Assembly: GCF_023703795.1 (NCBI RefSeq)
Contig: NZ_CP098518.1
Location: 3,038,001 to 3,102,000, forward strand
Length of the DNA stretch: 64,000 bases
Direction of reading: 5' to 3'
Origin: Haloplanus sp. HW8-1
GTDB lineage: Archaea > Halobacteriota > Halobacteria > Halobacteriales > Haloferacaceae
The notes under the pieces are model-generated. The model was not told where the DNA came from. It ran no database searches and saw only the letters and a list, made by a program, of their open reading frames with translations. Numbering within the stretch: position 1 is the stretch's first letter; every line of letters begins with the position of its first letter. Positions 10,036-19,508 of this stretch are shown here, in pieces. Made by a program: the position numbers and the translations under genes.

Positions 10036-11934
10036 TCAATCGTCGGCGAGGGGGGCGGTGTCGGTGTCGGCCTGTGCGTGCCAGAGGGCGGCGTAATCGC
10101 CCTCGGCGGCGAGGAGGTCGGCGTGGGTCCCCGACTCGACGATCTCGCCGTCTTCCAGCACGACGATCCGGTCGGCGTCCTGGATGGTCGATAGCCGGTG
10201 GGCGATGACGAAGGCGGTCCGGTCCTCGACGAGGCGGTCGAGGCTCTGCTGGATGCGTTCCTCGGTTTCGGTGTCGACGTCGCTGGTCGCCTCGTCGAGG
10301 ACGATGATCGCGGGGTCGTTGAGGAGGGCGCGGGCGATGGCGATCCGCTGGCGCTGACCGCCGGAGAGTTTGACGCCACGCTCCCCGACGAGCGTGTCGT
10401 ATCCCTCGGGCAGGTCGGCGATAAACGCGTGCGCTTCGGCCGCCTTCGCGGCCTCGATCACCCGGTCGCGCGCCGGGGTTTCGTTCCGGCGCTCGGCGTC
10501 GAGCGCCGCCCGATCCCCGTAGGCGATGTTCTCCGCGACGGTGCCCGAAAAGAGGTAGGGGTTCTGTTCGACGACGGCAATCTCTTGGCGGAGGGCGTCG
10601 AGGGCGTACTCCCGGACGTCGACGCCGTCGACCCGGACGGCGCCCGAATCCACGTCGTGAAACCGGGGCGGGAGTTTCACAAGCGTCGATTTCCCCGCGC
10701 CGGTGGTGCCGGCGAAGCCGACGGTCGCCCCGGCGGGCACGTCGAGCGAGACGTCCCGGAGCACCGGCTCCCGATCGCCGTAGCCGAAGGTCACCCCGTC
10801 GAACGCGACGTCGCCGTCGACGGTGTCCGGGCGGTGGGGGTCGGGCGGCGAGGTGATCGTCGGCTCCTTCCCGAGGAGGCCGAAGATGCGTTCCGCGCTG
10901 GATTTCGCGAGCTGGTATTTGTTCGCGGACTTCCCGACCCGGCGCATCGGCGAGTAGAGGCGGCGGAGGTACAGAAAGAAGAGGGCGAAGCTACCGGCAG
11001 TGAGCGCACCCTCGGCGCCGGTGATGTTGTCGAGGCCGCCGATATAGAGGACGAGGACGAAGACGACGCCGGTGAGGAGACGGAGTGCGGCGAAGAAGGC
11101 CCGCCGGATGCGTAGGGCGCCGACCTTCTCGTCGTGGTAGGTCTGGCTCCGGTCGGCGACGCGGTCGCGTTCGAACGCGTAGCGGTCGAACGTCTTGATG
11201 ACCGCCGCGCCGCCGAGGTTGTTCTCGAGACGGGTGTTGAGCCGCGAGACCGACTCCCTGATCGACTTGTACCGGGGCTCGATCCACGTGAGAAAGCGAC
11301 CGCTCGCGAGGCCGATGAGGGGGACGGGAGCCAGTGCGATCAGGGCGAGTTTCGGCGAGTAGTGCCAGAGGACGACCGCGATGCCGCCGACGGTGGCGAC
11401 GACCCGGATCACCTGTCGGAACTCGGTGTTGAGAAACTGCTCCAGGCGGTTGACGTCGCTGTTGAGGACGGACATCATCGCCCCGGTCTGGTGGTCGACG
11501 AAGAAGTCCATCGAGAGATGCTGGAGGTGGTCGTAGGTGTCGTCCCGGAGGTCACGCTGGATCTTCTGGGCCGCCGACTGGAGGAGGTAGCGGGAGACGA
11601 AGCGGGTGATCGACCGGACGAGATAGGCGAGCGCCGCGATGACGACCAGTCGTTCGAGGAGGGCGGTCCGGGCCGCCGTCCCGACGATGGGAGCGGCCGG
11701 CAGGAGACCCACCTGGGCCAACAGTCCCGGGTCCGCGGGACCGTTGATGACTCGGTCGATGGCGGTGGCGACGAGGATCGGCGGGACCAGCCTCGCGAAG
11801 CGGGTACAGAACGAGGCGAGGACGCCGACGGTCAGCCGGGGCCAGTAGGCGCGAGCGTACGCCAGCAGGCTCACCATCGGGTGTCCGTCGAGTGACTCCC
11901 TGACGTCCTCGAAGCCCCCGTGTTCGTCGGCCAT
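10036..11934 (-). CDS. ABC multidrug/lipid exporter, fused permease-ATPase
   Basis: 632 aa half-transporter. Six membrane helices lie in residues ~20-330, then the nucleotide-binding domain. Walker A is G-T-T-G-A-G-K-S-T, the Q-loop is in VVEQNPYLFSG, the signature is LSGGQRQRIAIARALL, Walker B is IIVLDEATSDVDTETE and the H-loop is in IAHRLST. The architecture is that of MsbA/LmrA-type type IV exporters, which work as dimers to expel lipids or drugs; the substrate cannot be read from sequence. Two prolines right after Walker A (LVKLPPRF) replace the usual hydrophobic residues. Confidence 0.92.
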   Translation of the reverse strand: MADEHGGFEDVRESLDGHPMVSLLAYARAYWPRLTVGVLASFCTRFARLVPPILVATAIDRVINGPADPGLLAQVGLLPAAPIVGTAARTALLERLVVIAALAYLVRSITRFVSRYLLQSAAQKIQRDLRDDTYDHLQHLSMDFFVDHQTGAMMSVLNSDVNRLEQFLNTEFRQVIRVVATVGGIAVVLWHYSPKLALIALAPVPLIGLASGRFLTWIEPRYKSIRESVSRLNTRLENNLGGAAVIKTFDRYAFERDRVADRSQTYHDEKVGALRIRRAFFAALRLLTGVVFVLVLYIGGLDNITGAEGALTAGSFALFFLYLRRLYSPMRRVGKSANKYQLAKSSAERIFGLLGKEPTITSPPDPHRPDTVDGDVAFDGVTFGYGDREPVLRDVSLDVPAGATVGFAGTTGAGKSTLVKLPPRFHDVDSGAVRVDGVDVREYALDALRQEIAVVEQNPYLFSGTVAENIAYGDRAALDAERRNETPARDRVIEAAKAAEAHAFIADLPEGYDTLVGERGVKLSGGQRQRIAIARALLNDPAIIVLDEATSDVDTETEERIQQSLDRLVEDRTAFVIAHRLSTIQDADRIVVLEDGEIVESGTHADLLAAEGDYAALWHAQADTDTAPLADD

Positions 11935-11958
11935 CGACGCGCGATACTCGACGGACGG

Positions 11959-13410
11959 TCAAGTACTGTGGGGTTCGGGATCGGACCGCCGCAGTTCGAC
12001 ACAGAAAACGGCGCCCGTGGGGTCGTTGTCCTCGACCCAGACCGACCCGCCGTAGGTGTCGACGAGGTTGTCGACTAGGTAGAGTCCGAGGCCGCTCCCC
12101 GGGCTCTCAAGGCCCTTCTCGCCGCGGCCGAACACCTCGCGCTTTCGCGAGTCGGGGACGCCGGGGCCGTTGTCGGCCACACGGACGACGGCCGTGGCCT
12201 CGGTCACGTCGACCCCGACGTCGATCTCGACTTCGGACTTGTCGTTGTGGAAGACGGCGTTGTCGAGGAGGTTCCCGAACACCGAGGTGAGGATCGGCGT
12301 GGCCCAGACCGACACCGCCGGCAGGTCGTCGTCGCCGCGGACCGTGATCGACTGCGACCGGTAATCGAAGTTCGACCGAACGCGATCGATCTCCGTGCGG
12401 AGGACTGGAGCCAGCGCCATCGCTTCGAGTTCGGGATCGGTCGTGCCGAGGATGTCGACGAGGTCACCGACCGCCTCGGTGAGTTCCTTGGTGTGGGTGG
12501 CGGCGGTCATGATCCGTTCGAACGCGTCCGTATCCTCGGGGTCGATACGGTCGGCGAGTTCGCCACCCCAGCCCAGCGCGACCGACATGTCGTTGCGGAT
12601 GTCGTGACGGACGATCTGGTTGAGGAGGGCGAGCCGATCGCGCTCGGTTTCGAGGTCCCGTTCGGCCTGCTTGCGGTCGGTCACGTCCTGCTGGAAGCCG
12701 ACGTAGTGTGATGGCTCGTCGTTCTCGTCGTACAGCGGGGCGATGGTCACTTGATTCCAGAACTCCTCGCCGTTCCGTCGGTAGTTGCGCACCTCGACCG
12801 ACACGGGCTCCCAGTTGTCGACCGCACGGCGCATCCGGGCGACCGTCTCGGGGTCGGTGTTCTCGCCCTGCAGAAACCGGCAGTTTCGACCGATCACTTC
12901 CGAGACCGGGTAGCCCGTGATGCGCTCGAAGGCGGCGTTGGCGTAGATGACCGGGTTGTCCGGTAGCGAGGGGTCCGAAATCGTGATACCGATGGGGGCC
13001 TCGTCCATCGCTCGCTCCTTGAGCCAGATCCCAACGGACGACCCCTTTCGGTCCTCCCGGTCCCCGTGTGAGATGACGGCGTACCGGTCGCCGTCGTGGA
13101 CCAGCGCCGAGAGGTGGACGCGAAGTCCCTTCCCGTCCTCGTCGGCGTGGTACGACAACTCCTGCTCCGAGCGGCCGGTGCCGCCGAGGAGCGACCGTAG
13201 TTTGGTGCCGATCATCGACGCCTGGTCGTTCGTCGACCGGGTGAGCGCGTCGAGGTACGGCCGCTCGTCGTCGGGAACGAGCGGATGGTCGTGAGTTTCG
13301 GCGAACGTCCGCCACGGCGCGTTCGACTCGACTATCCCTCCCGTTTCGTCGAGGACTGCGATCCGGTCTGGGAGGGCATCGAGCACGTCGTCCATCAGCC
13401 ACGGTGGCAT
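11959..13410 (-). CDS. LOV/PAS-domain sensor histidine kinase, probable blue-light sensor
   Basis: 483 aa. A degenerate PAS-like N-terminus (~1-120) is followed by a LOV domain (~125-250) and a histidine kinase. LOV hallmarks are present: NPVIYANAAFERITGY, then G-R-N-C-R-F-L-Q-G with the cysteine that forms the flavin photoadduct, then NYRRNGEEFWNQ with the FMN-contact asparagines, and YVGFQQDVT with the switch glutamine. The H-box is IVRHDIRND, the N-box LLDNAVFHND, the G1 box DNGPGVP and the G2 box GSGLGLYLV. No membrane segment, so it is cytoplasmic. No response regulator is adjacent, as is common in haloarchaea. Confidence 0.9.
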   Translation of the reverse strand: MPPWLMDDVLDALPDRIAVLDETGGIVESNAPWRTFAETHDHPLVPDDERPYLDALTRSTNDQASMIGTKLRSLLGGTGRSEQELSYHADEDGKGLRVHLSALVHDGDRYAVISHGDREDRKGSSVGIWLKERAMDEAPIGITISDPSLPDNPVIYANAAFERITGYPVSEVIGRNCRFLQGENTDPETVARMRRAVDNWEPVSVEVRNYRRNGEEFWNQVTIAPLYDENDEPSHYVGFQQDVTDRKQAERDLETERDRLALLNQIVRHDIRNDMSVALGWGGELADRIDPEDTDAFERIMTAATHTKELTEAVGDLVDILGTTDPELEAMALAPVLRTEIDRVRSNFDYRSQSITVRGDDDLPAVSVWATPILTSVFGNLLDNAVFHNDKSEVEIDVGVDVTEATAVVRVADNGPGVPDSRKREVFGRGEKGLESPGSGLGLYLVDNLVDTYGGSVWVEDNDPTGAVFCVELRRSDPEPHST

Positions 13411-13531
13411 ACTATCGCCGTCACGACTCTTCTCTGTCGGGCCACGGTATTAGAACTGTTCTCTCGTCCGTGCGATACGCACCTCCGGAAAAACACGGGT
13501 TTTTGTGCCAGCACGCCGTCACGTCGCACAC

Positions 13532-14548
13532 ATGACGAACACGATGCGCGCGGCGGTCGTCACCGAGGCTGGCGCCGACTTCGACGTGGTCGAACGGCCG
13601 ATTCCGGATCCGGATTCGACGGAGGTCCGCGTCGCCGTCGATGCCTGTGGAATCTGTCACAGCGACGCCTTCGTGAAAGAGGGGACGTTCCCCGGCGTGA
13701 GCTACCCCCGCGTTCCGGGCCACGAGGTGGTCGGTCACATCGACGCCGTCGGCGCGGACGTCACCGCTTGGAGCGAGGGTGACCGCGTCGGCGCCGGGTG
13801 GCACGGCGGCCACTGTTTCACCTGTGATCCGTGTCGGCGCGGCGATTTCCTCCAGTGTGAACACGGCGAGATAACGGGTCTCACCTTCGACGGCGGCTAC
13901 GCGGAGTACGCGACCGTCCCCGCGGAGGCGCTGGCGGCCGTCCCCGCGGAACTGGCGGCGGTCGACGCCGCACCACTCCTGTGTGCCGGCGTCACTACGT
14001 ACAACGCCCTCCGGCATAGCGACGCGCGCCCCGGTGATTTGGTCGCCGTCGTCGGCGTCGGTGGCCTCGGCCACCTCGGGGTCCAGTACGCCCGCGCCGC
14101 TGGCTTCGAGACGGTGGCCGTCTCGCACAGTCCGGACAAACGCGACCTGGCGCTCGACCTGGGCGCCGATCACTTCGTGGACGCGAGCGAGCGGGACCCC
14201 GCGGCGGCGCTGCAGGATCTGGGCGGCGCGCGGGTCGTCCTCTCGACGGCGCCCTCGGCGGACGCCATCGAATCGGTGCTCGGCGGTATCGGCGCCGACG
14301 GCGAGGTCGTGGTCGTCGGCATCCCCGGCGAACCGGTCTCGACCGACGTCCAGCAACTCGTCGGCACCCGCGGCGCCGTGTCCGGGTGGGGATCCGGACA
14401 CGCCCGCGACTCCCAAGACACCCTCGAGTTCAGCGCCCTGCGCGACATCACGCCGGTCGTCGAGACGTTCTCCCTCGACGAGGTGGGCGACGCCTACGAC
14501 CGGATGATGGCCAACGACGCCCGCTTCCGTGCCGTCCTCGACGTCTGA
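13532..14548 (+). CDS. Zinc-dependent alcohol dehydrogenase, MDR family
   Basis: 338 aa. N-terminal GroES-like domain with the catalytic zinc ligands C-G-I-C-H-S and G-H-E near residues 37-65, and the structural zinc cluster C-x2-C-x2-C-x7-C (CFTCDPCRRGDFLQC). The Rossmann domain carries G-V-G-G-L-G-H-L-G near residue 172. It oxidises alcohols or reduces aldehydes with NAD(P)H; the substrate is unknown. The ATG at 13532 (MTNTMRAAV) fits the family; MRAAVV twelve bases later is possible. A TATA-like TTTTTGTG lies about 30 nt upstream. Confidence 0.9.
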   Translation: MTNTMRAAVVTEAGADFDVVERPIPDPDSTEVRVAVDACGICHSDAFVKEGTFPGVSYPRVPGHEVVGHIDAVGADVTAWSEGDRVGAGWHGGHCFTCDPCRRGDFLQCEHGEITGLTFDGGYAEYATVPAEALAAVPAELAAVDAAPLLCAGVTTYNALRHSDARPGDLVAVVGVGGLGHLGVQYARAAGFETVAVSHSPDKRDLALDLGADHFVDASERDPAAALQDLGGARVVLSTAPSADAIESVLGGIGADGEVVVVGIPGEPVSTDVQQLVGTRGAVSGWGSGHARDSQDTLEFSALRDITPVVETFSLDEVGDAYDRMMANDARFRAVLDV

Positions 14549-14725
14549 GTTCCGTCCGGTCACAGCAGCGTTGCCATGGTTCGAACGCCGCGTCGGGGGA
14601 GTCGTGCGGCGACGACCACTAGCCGTCGGGCGATATTCGACAAAATCTGCCGCCACCGAAACGGGATAGTGCCAGTCTGCCGTCACGGCCGGGCGACCAT
14701 GGTGGACCGACGAGCAACGCTCGGC

Positions 14726-14899
14726 ATGTCGTTCTCGGAACTGGTGATGGTTCGCATCGGGCACGGAGTCGCCGCGCTGTGTCTGCTCTTTTTGCTCCCC
14801 ATCCTGCCGTTCGTCGCCGCCGCGGCGGCCGTCTCGGCGCTGGTTCGGCCCGACGGGGATCGTCCGGAGCCCTCCTACCGGCCGGACTGGGCGGAGTGA
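14726..14899 (+). CDS. Small membrane protein
   Basis: 57 aa from the ATG at 14726; in-frame ATGs at 14699 and 14576 would lengthen it. One or two hydrophobic stretches fill residues ~8-38, followed by a short acidic tail ending RPDWAE. Many haloarchaeal genomes carry small single-span proteins like this, and no function is known to me. It stands alone between the dehydrogenase and the AAA ATPase genes. Confidence 0.5.
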   Translation: MSFSELVMVRIGHGVAALCLLFLLPILPFVAAAAAVSALVRPDGDRPEPSYRPDWAE

Positions 14900-15067
14900 G
14901 CTGCGCGTCGAGACGGGCGTTCCACGTCGGACGGAGGCTCCGGCATTCCGAGCGGACGTCTCGACGGCGATCCGACGACCCGTGTCGGGTGGACAGTTCC
15001 CCGTTCGGGCATCGCCCGGTTGGGGCTGCAGGAGGGTGACCGATCGGTTGCGACTTCTCGTCCCCGA

Positions 15068-16441
15068 TCAGTGATCGTGATCGTGGTCGCCCTCGGCGTG
15101 CCCGCCGTCGCCGGCGACGAGGGCGTCGGAGTCTCCGTCGATCATGTCCATGTTCTTGAGGTTATCGCGCTCCTCGAAGTCCTCGACCGCGTCGAGGACG
15201 TCCTCCTGGGTGAGCGTCGTGCGTTCCTCGGTGAGCGCTTCCAGCACGGCTTCCCGCAGGACCATCCGGAGGTCACTCCCGGTGAGTCCCTCGGTGCGTT
15301 CGGCGACGGCTCCCGGATCGAACTCCGCGATGTCCATCCGCCGCGTGATAACGTCGAGGATGTCCGACCGCATCTGCCGGTCGGGTTTGGGGAAGTTGAC
15401 GATCTCGTCGAAGCGACGCCACGCCGCCGCGTCGAGCTGATCGGGGTGGTTGGTCGCGCCGATCAGGAGCACCTCGTCGCGGATGAGGCTGATGTCGTCG
15501 ATGCTCTTGAGCAGGGTGTTGACCGCCCGCTTGAGTGCGGCGTGTTCGTCCGAGCGGCGGGTTTTGGCCACCGAGTCGAACTCGTCGATAAAGAGGATAC
15601 ACGGCGAGAGTCGCTTGGCGACCTCGAAGGTCTTCTCGACGTTCTTGGCCGTCTCGCCGAGATATTGGCTGGTGATCATCGAGAGTTTCACCTCGACGAA
15701 AGGAAGGCCGAGTTCGTGCGCGAGCGCCCGTGAAGCGGTCGTCTTTCCGGTTCCCGGCGGCCCGACGAAGAGCAGTTTGCCGATCTCGCGGAGGCCGATC
15801 TCCGCCAGATACTCGCGGTGTTCGATGGCCTTGACTATCTTCTGGATCTCGCCTTCCTGGTCCCGGGTGAGCACGAGGTCGTCGAGCGTCATCTCGATCT
15901 CCTCGGGGGCGCGCACCTGGACGAGGTCGAGCATCTCGCCGTCCTCGTCCTCGTCGAAGTAGGCGTCGAGGAGGCTGTCGATCCACACGCGGTCGGCGTG
16001 GATCGGTCGCGTCTGTTCGCGCGCCTCGGCAAGTGTCACGTCGACGTCGTCGCGGTCGGCAGCGGCCGACGCGAGCGTCGGGTTGGTCGCCAGGCGGTCC
16101 CGGTCGGCGCGCTCGATCACCCAGTCGATCGCCATCTCCGGCTGGGTGAGCGAGATGCGCCCCGAGAAGTTCTCCTGTTCGGTAAAGAGAAGCTCCGAGA
16201 CGGCGTCCCAGGGGTGTTCGACCCCGGTCGCCTGTCGCGCGGTGGTCTCGGTGACGACGAGCGGCCGCTCGATCCCGCCGGTCGGCGACGGGTCGTCGCC
16301 CTCGTCGTCGGCCTCGTCCTCGTCGGCCCAGAACACCCGCCGGTATCGTGGCGGCAGGTCGTCCTCGTCGAGGCTCCGATCGTCCGTATAGATGTGGGCC
16401 GTGAGGAGGAACTCCACGACTTCGAGAGCCGGATCGGTCAT
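15068..16441 (-). CDS. AAA-family ATPase with His-rich tail
   Basis: 457 aa from MTDPALEVVEF; the frame continues upstream but 16441 begins the protein-like part. Residues ~1-190 are acidic and of unknown fold. A single AAA module follows: Walker A G-P-P-G-T-G-K-T, Walker B C-I-L-F-I-D-E-F-D-S, sensor 1 G-A-T-N-H-P, and R-R-F-D as the arginine-finger region, then a small lid helix domain. The C-terminus ends GHAEGDHDHDH, a possible metal-binding tail. It resembles Cdc48/PAN-type AAA modules, but a single copy with this N-domain is not a proteasomal ATPase. Substrate unknown. Confidence 0.85.
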   Translation of the reverse strand: MTDPALEVVEFLLTAHIYTDDRSLDEDDLPPRYRRVFWADEDEADDEGDDPSPTGGIERPLVVTETTARQATGVEHPWDAVSELLFTEQENFSGRISLTQPEMAIDWVIERADRDRLATNPTLASAAADRDDVDVTLAEAREQTRPIHADRVWIDSLLDAYFDEDEDGEMLDLVQVRAPEEIEMTLDDLVLTRDQEGEIQKIVKAIEHREYLAEIGLREIGKLLFVGPPGTGKTTASRALAHELGLPFVEVKLSMITSQYLGETAKNVEKTFEVAKRLSPCILFIDEFDSVAKTRRSDEHAALKRAVNTLLKSIDDISLIRDEVLLIGATNHPDQLDAAAWRRFDEIVNFPKPDRQMRSDILDVITRRMDIAEFDPGAVAERTEGLTGSDLRMVLREAVLEALTEERTTLTQEDVLDAVEDFEERDNLKNMDMIDGDSDALVAGDGGHAEGDHDHDH

Positions 16442-16532
16442 CCCTATCCAGTTCTCGTGGCAGCCGTTTAAGATCGTCGGATCGCACAACGGCACCGACA
16501 CGGCGCGTGAGTTCGACCCACGTCACCCGATC

Positions 16533-18401
16533 TCACGACTCGTCAGGGTGGGCGAACGAAAGCGCCTCCGTGACCGACTCGGCGTCGCCGATGAACGTGA
16601 TGCGGTCGCCGCGTTCGAGCGTACAGTCGCCGTCGGGGACGATGGTCTGGCCGTCACGCGACACCAGTGCGATGAGACACCGTGGCGGAAGCTCCGGCCC
16701 GATCTCCGCAATGGTCTTGCCGATGAGTTCCTCTGAGGTCACCTCGATCTCCTGCACCTCGCCCTCGTGTCCGATCTCGCTCATCCAGTTGACGAGCGAC
16801 GGACGCTCGATGTAGTCGTCGAAGGCCATCGCCGTCGCCTCGGTTGCGGAGATAGCCCGCACGCCGAGATCCTCGAACGCGTCGACGTTGTCGGGGTTGT
16901 TCACCCGCGCGAGGATGGTGTCGGGTGTGAACTTCGAGTCCGCAAGCTGGGATACCAGCAGGTTCACGTCGTCGTCGCCGGTGGTCGCGGCGACGATCTT
17001 GGCGTTTTCCGCCCCGGCGGAACGCAACACCTCGGTGTCGGTGCCGTCGCCGTGGTGGACGGTCAGCCCCCCGTTTCTGGCCTGTTCGACGTTGTTCGCG
17101 TCCCGTTCGATCAGGACGACGTTCTCTCCGCGGTCTTCGAGGCGCTGGGCGAGGGTCCGGCCCACGTTCCCGGCGCCGATGATGATTACACGCATGGGTA
17201 TCACGTCGAGGAATTCGGCGATCTGTCTGGCGAAGCCGGCCTCCAGGGCGACCGTCAGGAAGATGACGAGAAAGACGGTGCCGACGAGGACGTTCGCCTC
17301 CGCGGCCATCCCCTGGGCCCGAAACTCGACGGCAAACAGCGTCGCGACGGACGCGGGGATGATCCCCCGCGGTCCGACGAAGCTCATGAAGAGTCGCTCC
17401 CCGCGAGTGAATCGGTCACCCTCGGTACTGACGAACACGAGCAGCGGTCGGATCACGAGCGCGACGAGGGCCGCGACGATTAGCCCGCCGACCCCCAGTC
17501 CGAGCAGATACTCGAACTGGAGGAGCGCCGCGAGCGTGATGAAAACAAACGAGAGGACGATCAACGTCACGTCGCCCTTGAAGTCCGTGATCTCGTCCTC
17601 GTAGGGCACGTCCGTGTTGCCGAGCAGGATGCCCGCGGTGGCGACGGCGGCGATGCCGGCCTCGGTGGCGACCGCCTCCGCGGCGCCGTAGGCCACCAGT
17701 GCTCCACCGAGCACCAGCAGTCTGGCGTTCTGGGGCGCGTTCCCCGGCGAGAGATCGACGTATCTGAGCGCGTAGAAGACGACGGCCGCGACGGCGATGC
17801 CGACGACGATGCCGGTCCCGAGTCGCTGGGTGAACAGCACGAACAGTTCGCCCGGTGCGCGGACGTCTTGAATGATCGCCTCGAAGATGACGACCGCGAG
17901 GATCGCGGCCGTCACGTCGTTGACGATCCCTTCGGTTTCGAGGGCGGTCCCGACGCGGTTCCGTACCGGCACCACCTCCAGGATCGGGGCGATCACGGTC
18001 GGCCCCGTGGCGACCAGCAACGCGCCGATCAGCGCAGCGACCATCCACCCCGCATCGAGGGCGTAGTGGACGACGATCGTCGTCCCGAGCAGTGCGATGG
18101 CGCCCCCGAGCGTCACCAGTTTGAACGTCGCGGCCGGGGCTTCACGCAGGCGGTCGATTCGCAGGTGGAAGGCGCCCTCGAAGACGATGATCGCGACCGA
18201 GAGGCCCACGATGGCCGACAGCGCGTTCCCGAACGAGTCGGGGCCGACGACCCCCAGCACTTCGGGACCGAGGATGACGCCCGACGCCAGCAGGAAGACG
18301 ACGCTCGGGATCCGGAAGCGATCCGAGAGGAGTTGTGCGACGACGCCGACTCCGATCAGGGCAGCGACCAGCGTGATGAGATTCCCGCCCCCGGCGGCCA
18401 T
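16533..18401 (-). CDS. NhaP-type cation:proton antiporter with TrkA regulatory domains
   Basis: 622 aa. An N-terminal CPA1/NhaP exchanger with about 12-13 membrane helices (residues ~1-395) includes ATGPTVIAPIL and the ion-binding E-G-I-V-N-D motif. A RCK/TrkA-N domain follows (I-I-I-G-A-G-N-V-G near residue 400) and then a TrkA-C domain. It exchanges Na+ or K+ for protons and is gated by a nucleotide bound to the RCK domain. This suits a salt-in osmotic strategy. The start at MAAGGGN (18401) removes a non-conserved 29-residue extension. Confidence 0.9.
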   Translation of the reverse strand: MAAGGGNLITLVAALIGVGVVAQLLSDRFRIPSVVFLLASGVILGPEVLGVVGPDSFGNALSAIVGLSVAIIVFEGAFHLRIDRLREAPAATFKLVTLGGAIALLGTTIVVHYALDAGWMVAALIGALLVATGPTVIAPILEVVPVRNRVGTALETEGIVNDVTAAILAVVIFEAIIQDVRAPGELFVLFTQRLGTGIVVGIAVAAVVFYALRYVDLSPGNAPQNARLLVLGGALVAYGAAEAVATEAGIAAVATAGILLGNTDVPYEDEITDFKGDVTLIVLSFVFITLAALLQFEYLLGLGVGGLIVAALVALVIRPLLVFVSTEGDRFTRGERLFMSFVGPRGIIPASVATLFAVEFRAQGMAAEANVLVGTVFLVIFLTVALEAGFARQIAEFLDVIPMRVIIIGAGNVGRTLAQRLEDRGENVVLIERDANNVEQARNGGLTVHHGDGTDTEVLRSAGAENAKIVAATTGDDDVNLLVSQLADSKFTPDTILARVNNPDNVDAFEDLGVRAISATEATAMAFDDYIERPSLVNWMSEIGHEGEVQEIEVTSEELIGKTIAEIGPELPPRCLIALVSRDGQTIVPDGDCTLERGDRITFIGDAESVTEALSFAHPDES

Positions 18402-18527
18402 CAGAACACCTCCATCGTGTGCTCGCCGATGTGTGCGATGAGGATAAAACCAGTCCTTTCGCTCCCGAAACTTTGGCCGACGGACCACACGATCGATACC
18501 GTTCTCGCCGAACGACTGGACGACCGG

Positions 18528-19421
18528 TCAGTCGTCGTCGAGGTAGCCGAGGACGCCCCGGACGTTGAGGCGGTACTCGGCCCGCGTCTTGCGTGCCCCC
18601 CAGGGTTCGATCGGGTCGGCCGTCGCGGCGAAATGCTCGACGACGGCCTCGTCGTCGTTGAGTTCCGCCCGCTTTTCGCGCACCCGATCGACCCACGCCG
18701 AGAGGGTCTCGGCGTACTCGTCCATCAGCGCGGGGGAGAAGTCGGTGCCGCCGAAGTGGCCGAAACAGATGGTCCCGGGGTTTCGCTCGGCGATGGTCGC
18801 CGCGTCGTCGAGGCAGGTTTCGAGGTCGAAGTTCACCGGCGGGGAGGTCTGGAAGAGGTCGCCGGTGCCTCCCGGTCGGATGCCGCCCGCGTCGCCCGAA
18901 AAGAGGACGTCGTCGCCCCGGTCGTGGAAGACGACCTGGTGGGGGGCGTGGCCGGACGCGTGGATCACGTCGACGGTGCGGTCGCCCAGATCGATCGTGT
19001 CGCCGCCCGACAGCGGTTCGATGCGGTCCTCGGGGACGGGTTTCGGATCGACGTAGTACTGCCACTGGTCGCCGACGGCGGCTTTCGTCCCCGCGACCAG
19101 CCGCGAGGGGTCGATCAGGTGATCCACGCCGATTTCGTGGGTCAACACCGTCGCCCCGGGGAACGCCTCGGCCAGCAAGCCCGCGCCGCCGGCGTGGTCG
19201 AGGTGGACGTGGGTCGTCAGCACGTAGGTGAGGTCGTCGATGCCCACTTCGTCCAGCGCGTCGATCACGAGGTCCACGTTGGTCCCGAGACCGGGATCGA
19301 CGACTGCGGGTCGCTCGGCGTCGACGAGGTAGACGGAGCCGTACCCGGGGACGTCGTAGGCACCGACGTCGACGTAGTGAGTGTCGGTACTGGAGACGGC
19401 GGCGAGGTCGCCGATGGCCAT
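18528..19421 (-). CDS. MBL-fold metallo-hydrolase
   Basis: 297 aa from MAIGDLAAV. Zinc-binding motif T-H-V-H-L-D-H-A-G-G at residues ~70-79, a later His in SGHAPHQ, the bridging Asp in FSGDAGG and a further His in FGHFGG give a complete dinuclear metal site. The C-terminal ~70 residues are helical, with a charged segment. It is probably a cytoplasmic hydrolase of thioesters or related compounds; the family does not reveal the substrate. Divergent from serS with an ~88-bp gap that must hold both promoters. Confidence 0.85.
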   Translation of the reverse strand: MAIGDLAAVSSTDTHYVDVGAYDVPGYGSVYLVDAERPAVVDPGLGTNVDLVIDALDEVGIDDLTYVLTTHVHLDHAGGAGLLAEAFPGATVLTHEIGVDHLIDPSRLVAGTKAAVGDQWQYYVDPKPVPEDRIEPLSGGDTIDLGDRTVDVIHASGHAPHQVVFHDRGDDVLFSGDAGGIRPGGTGDLFQTSPPVNFDLETCLDDAATIAERNPGTICFGHFGGTDFSPALMDEYAETLSAWVDRVREKRAELNDDEAVVEHFAATADPIEPWGARKTRAEYRLNVRGVLGYLDDD

Positions 19422-19508
19422 GCGCGAACGCCGGCGTCGTCGGTGAAAAGCGTTCTGTCGTGCGTCACGTCCCGACACGGTTTTGTCTCGCCCCCGAGAA
19501 CTCCGCCC

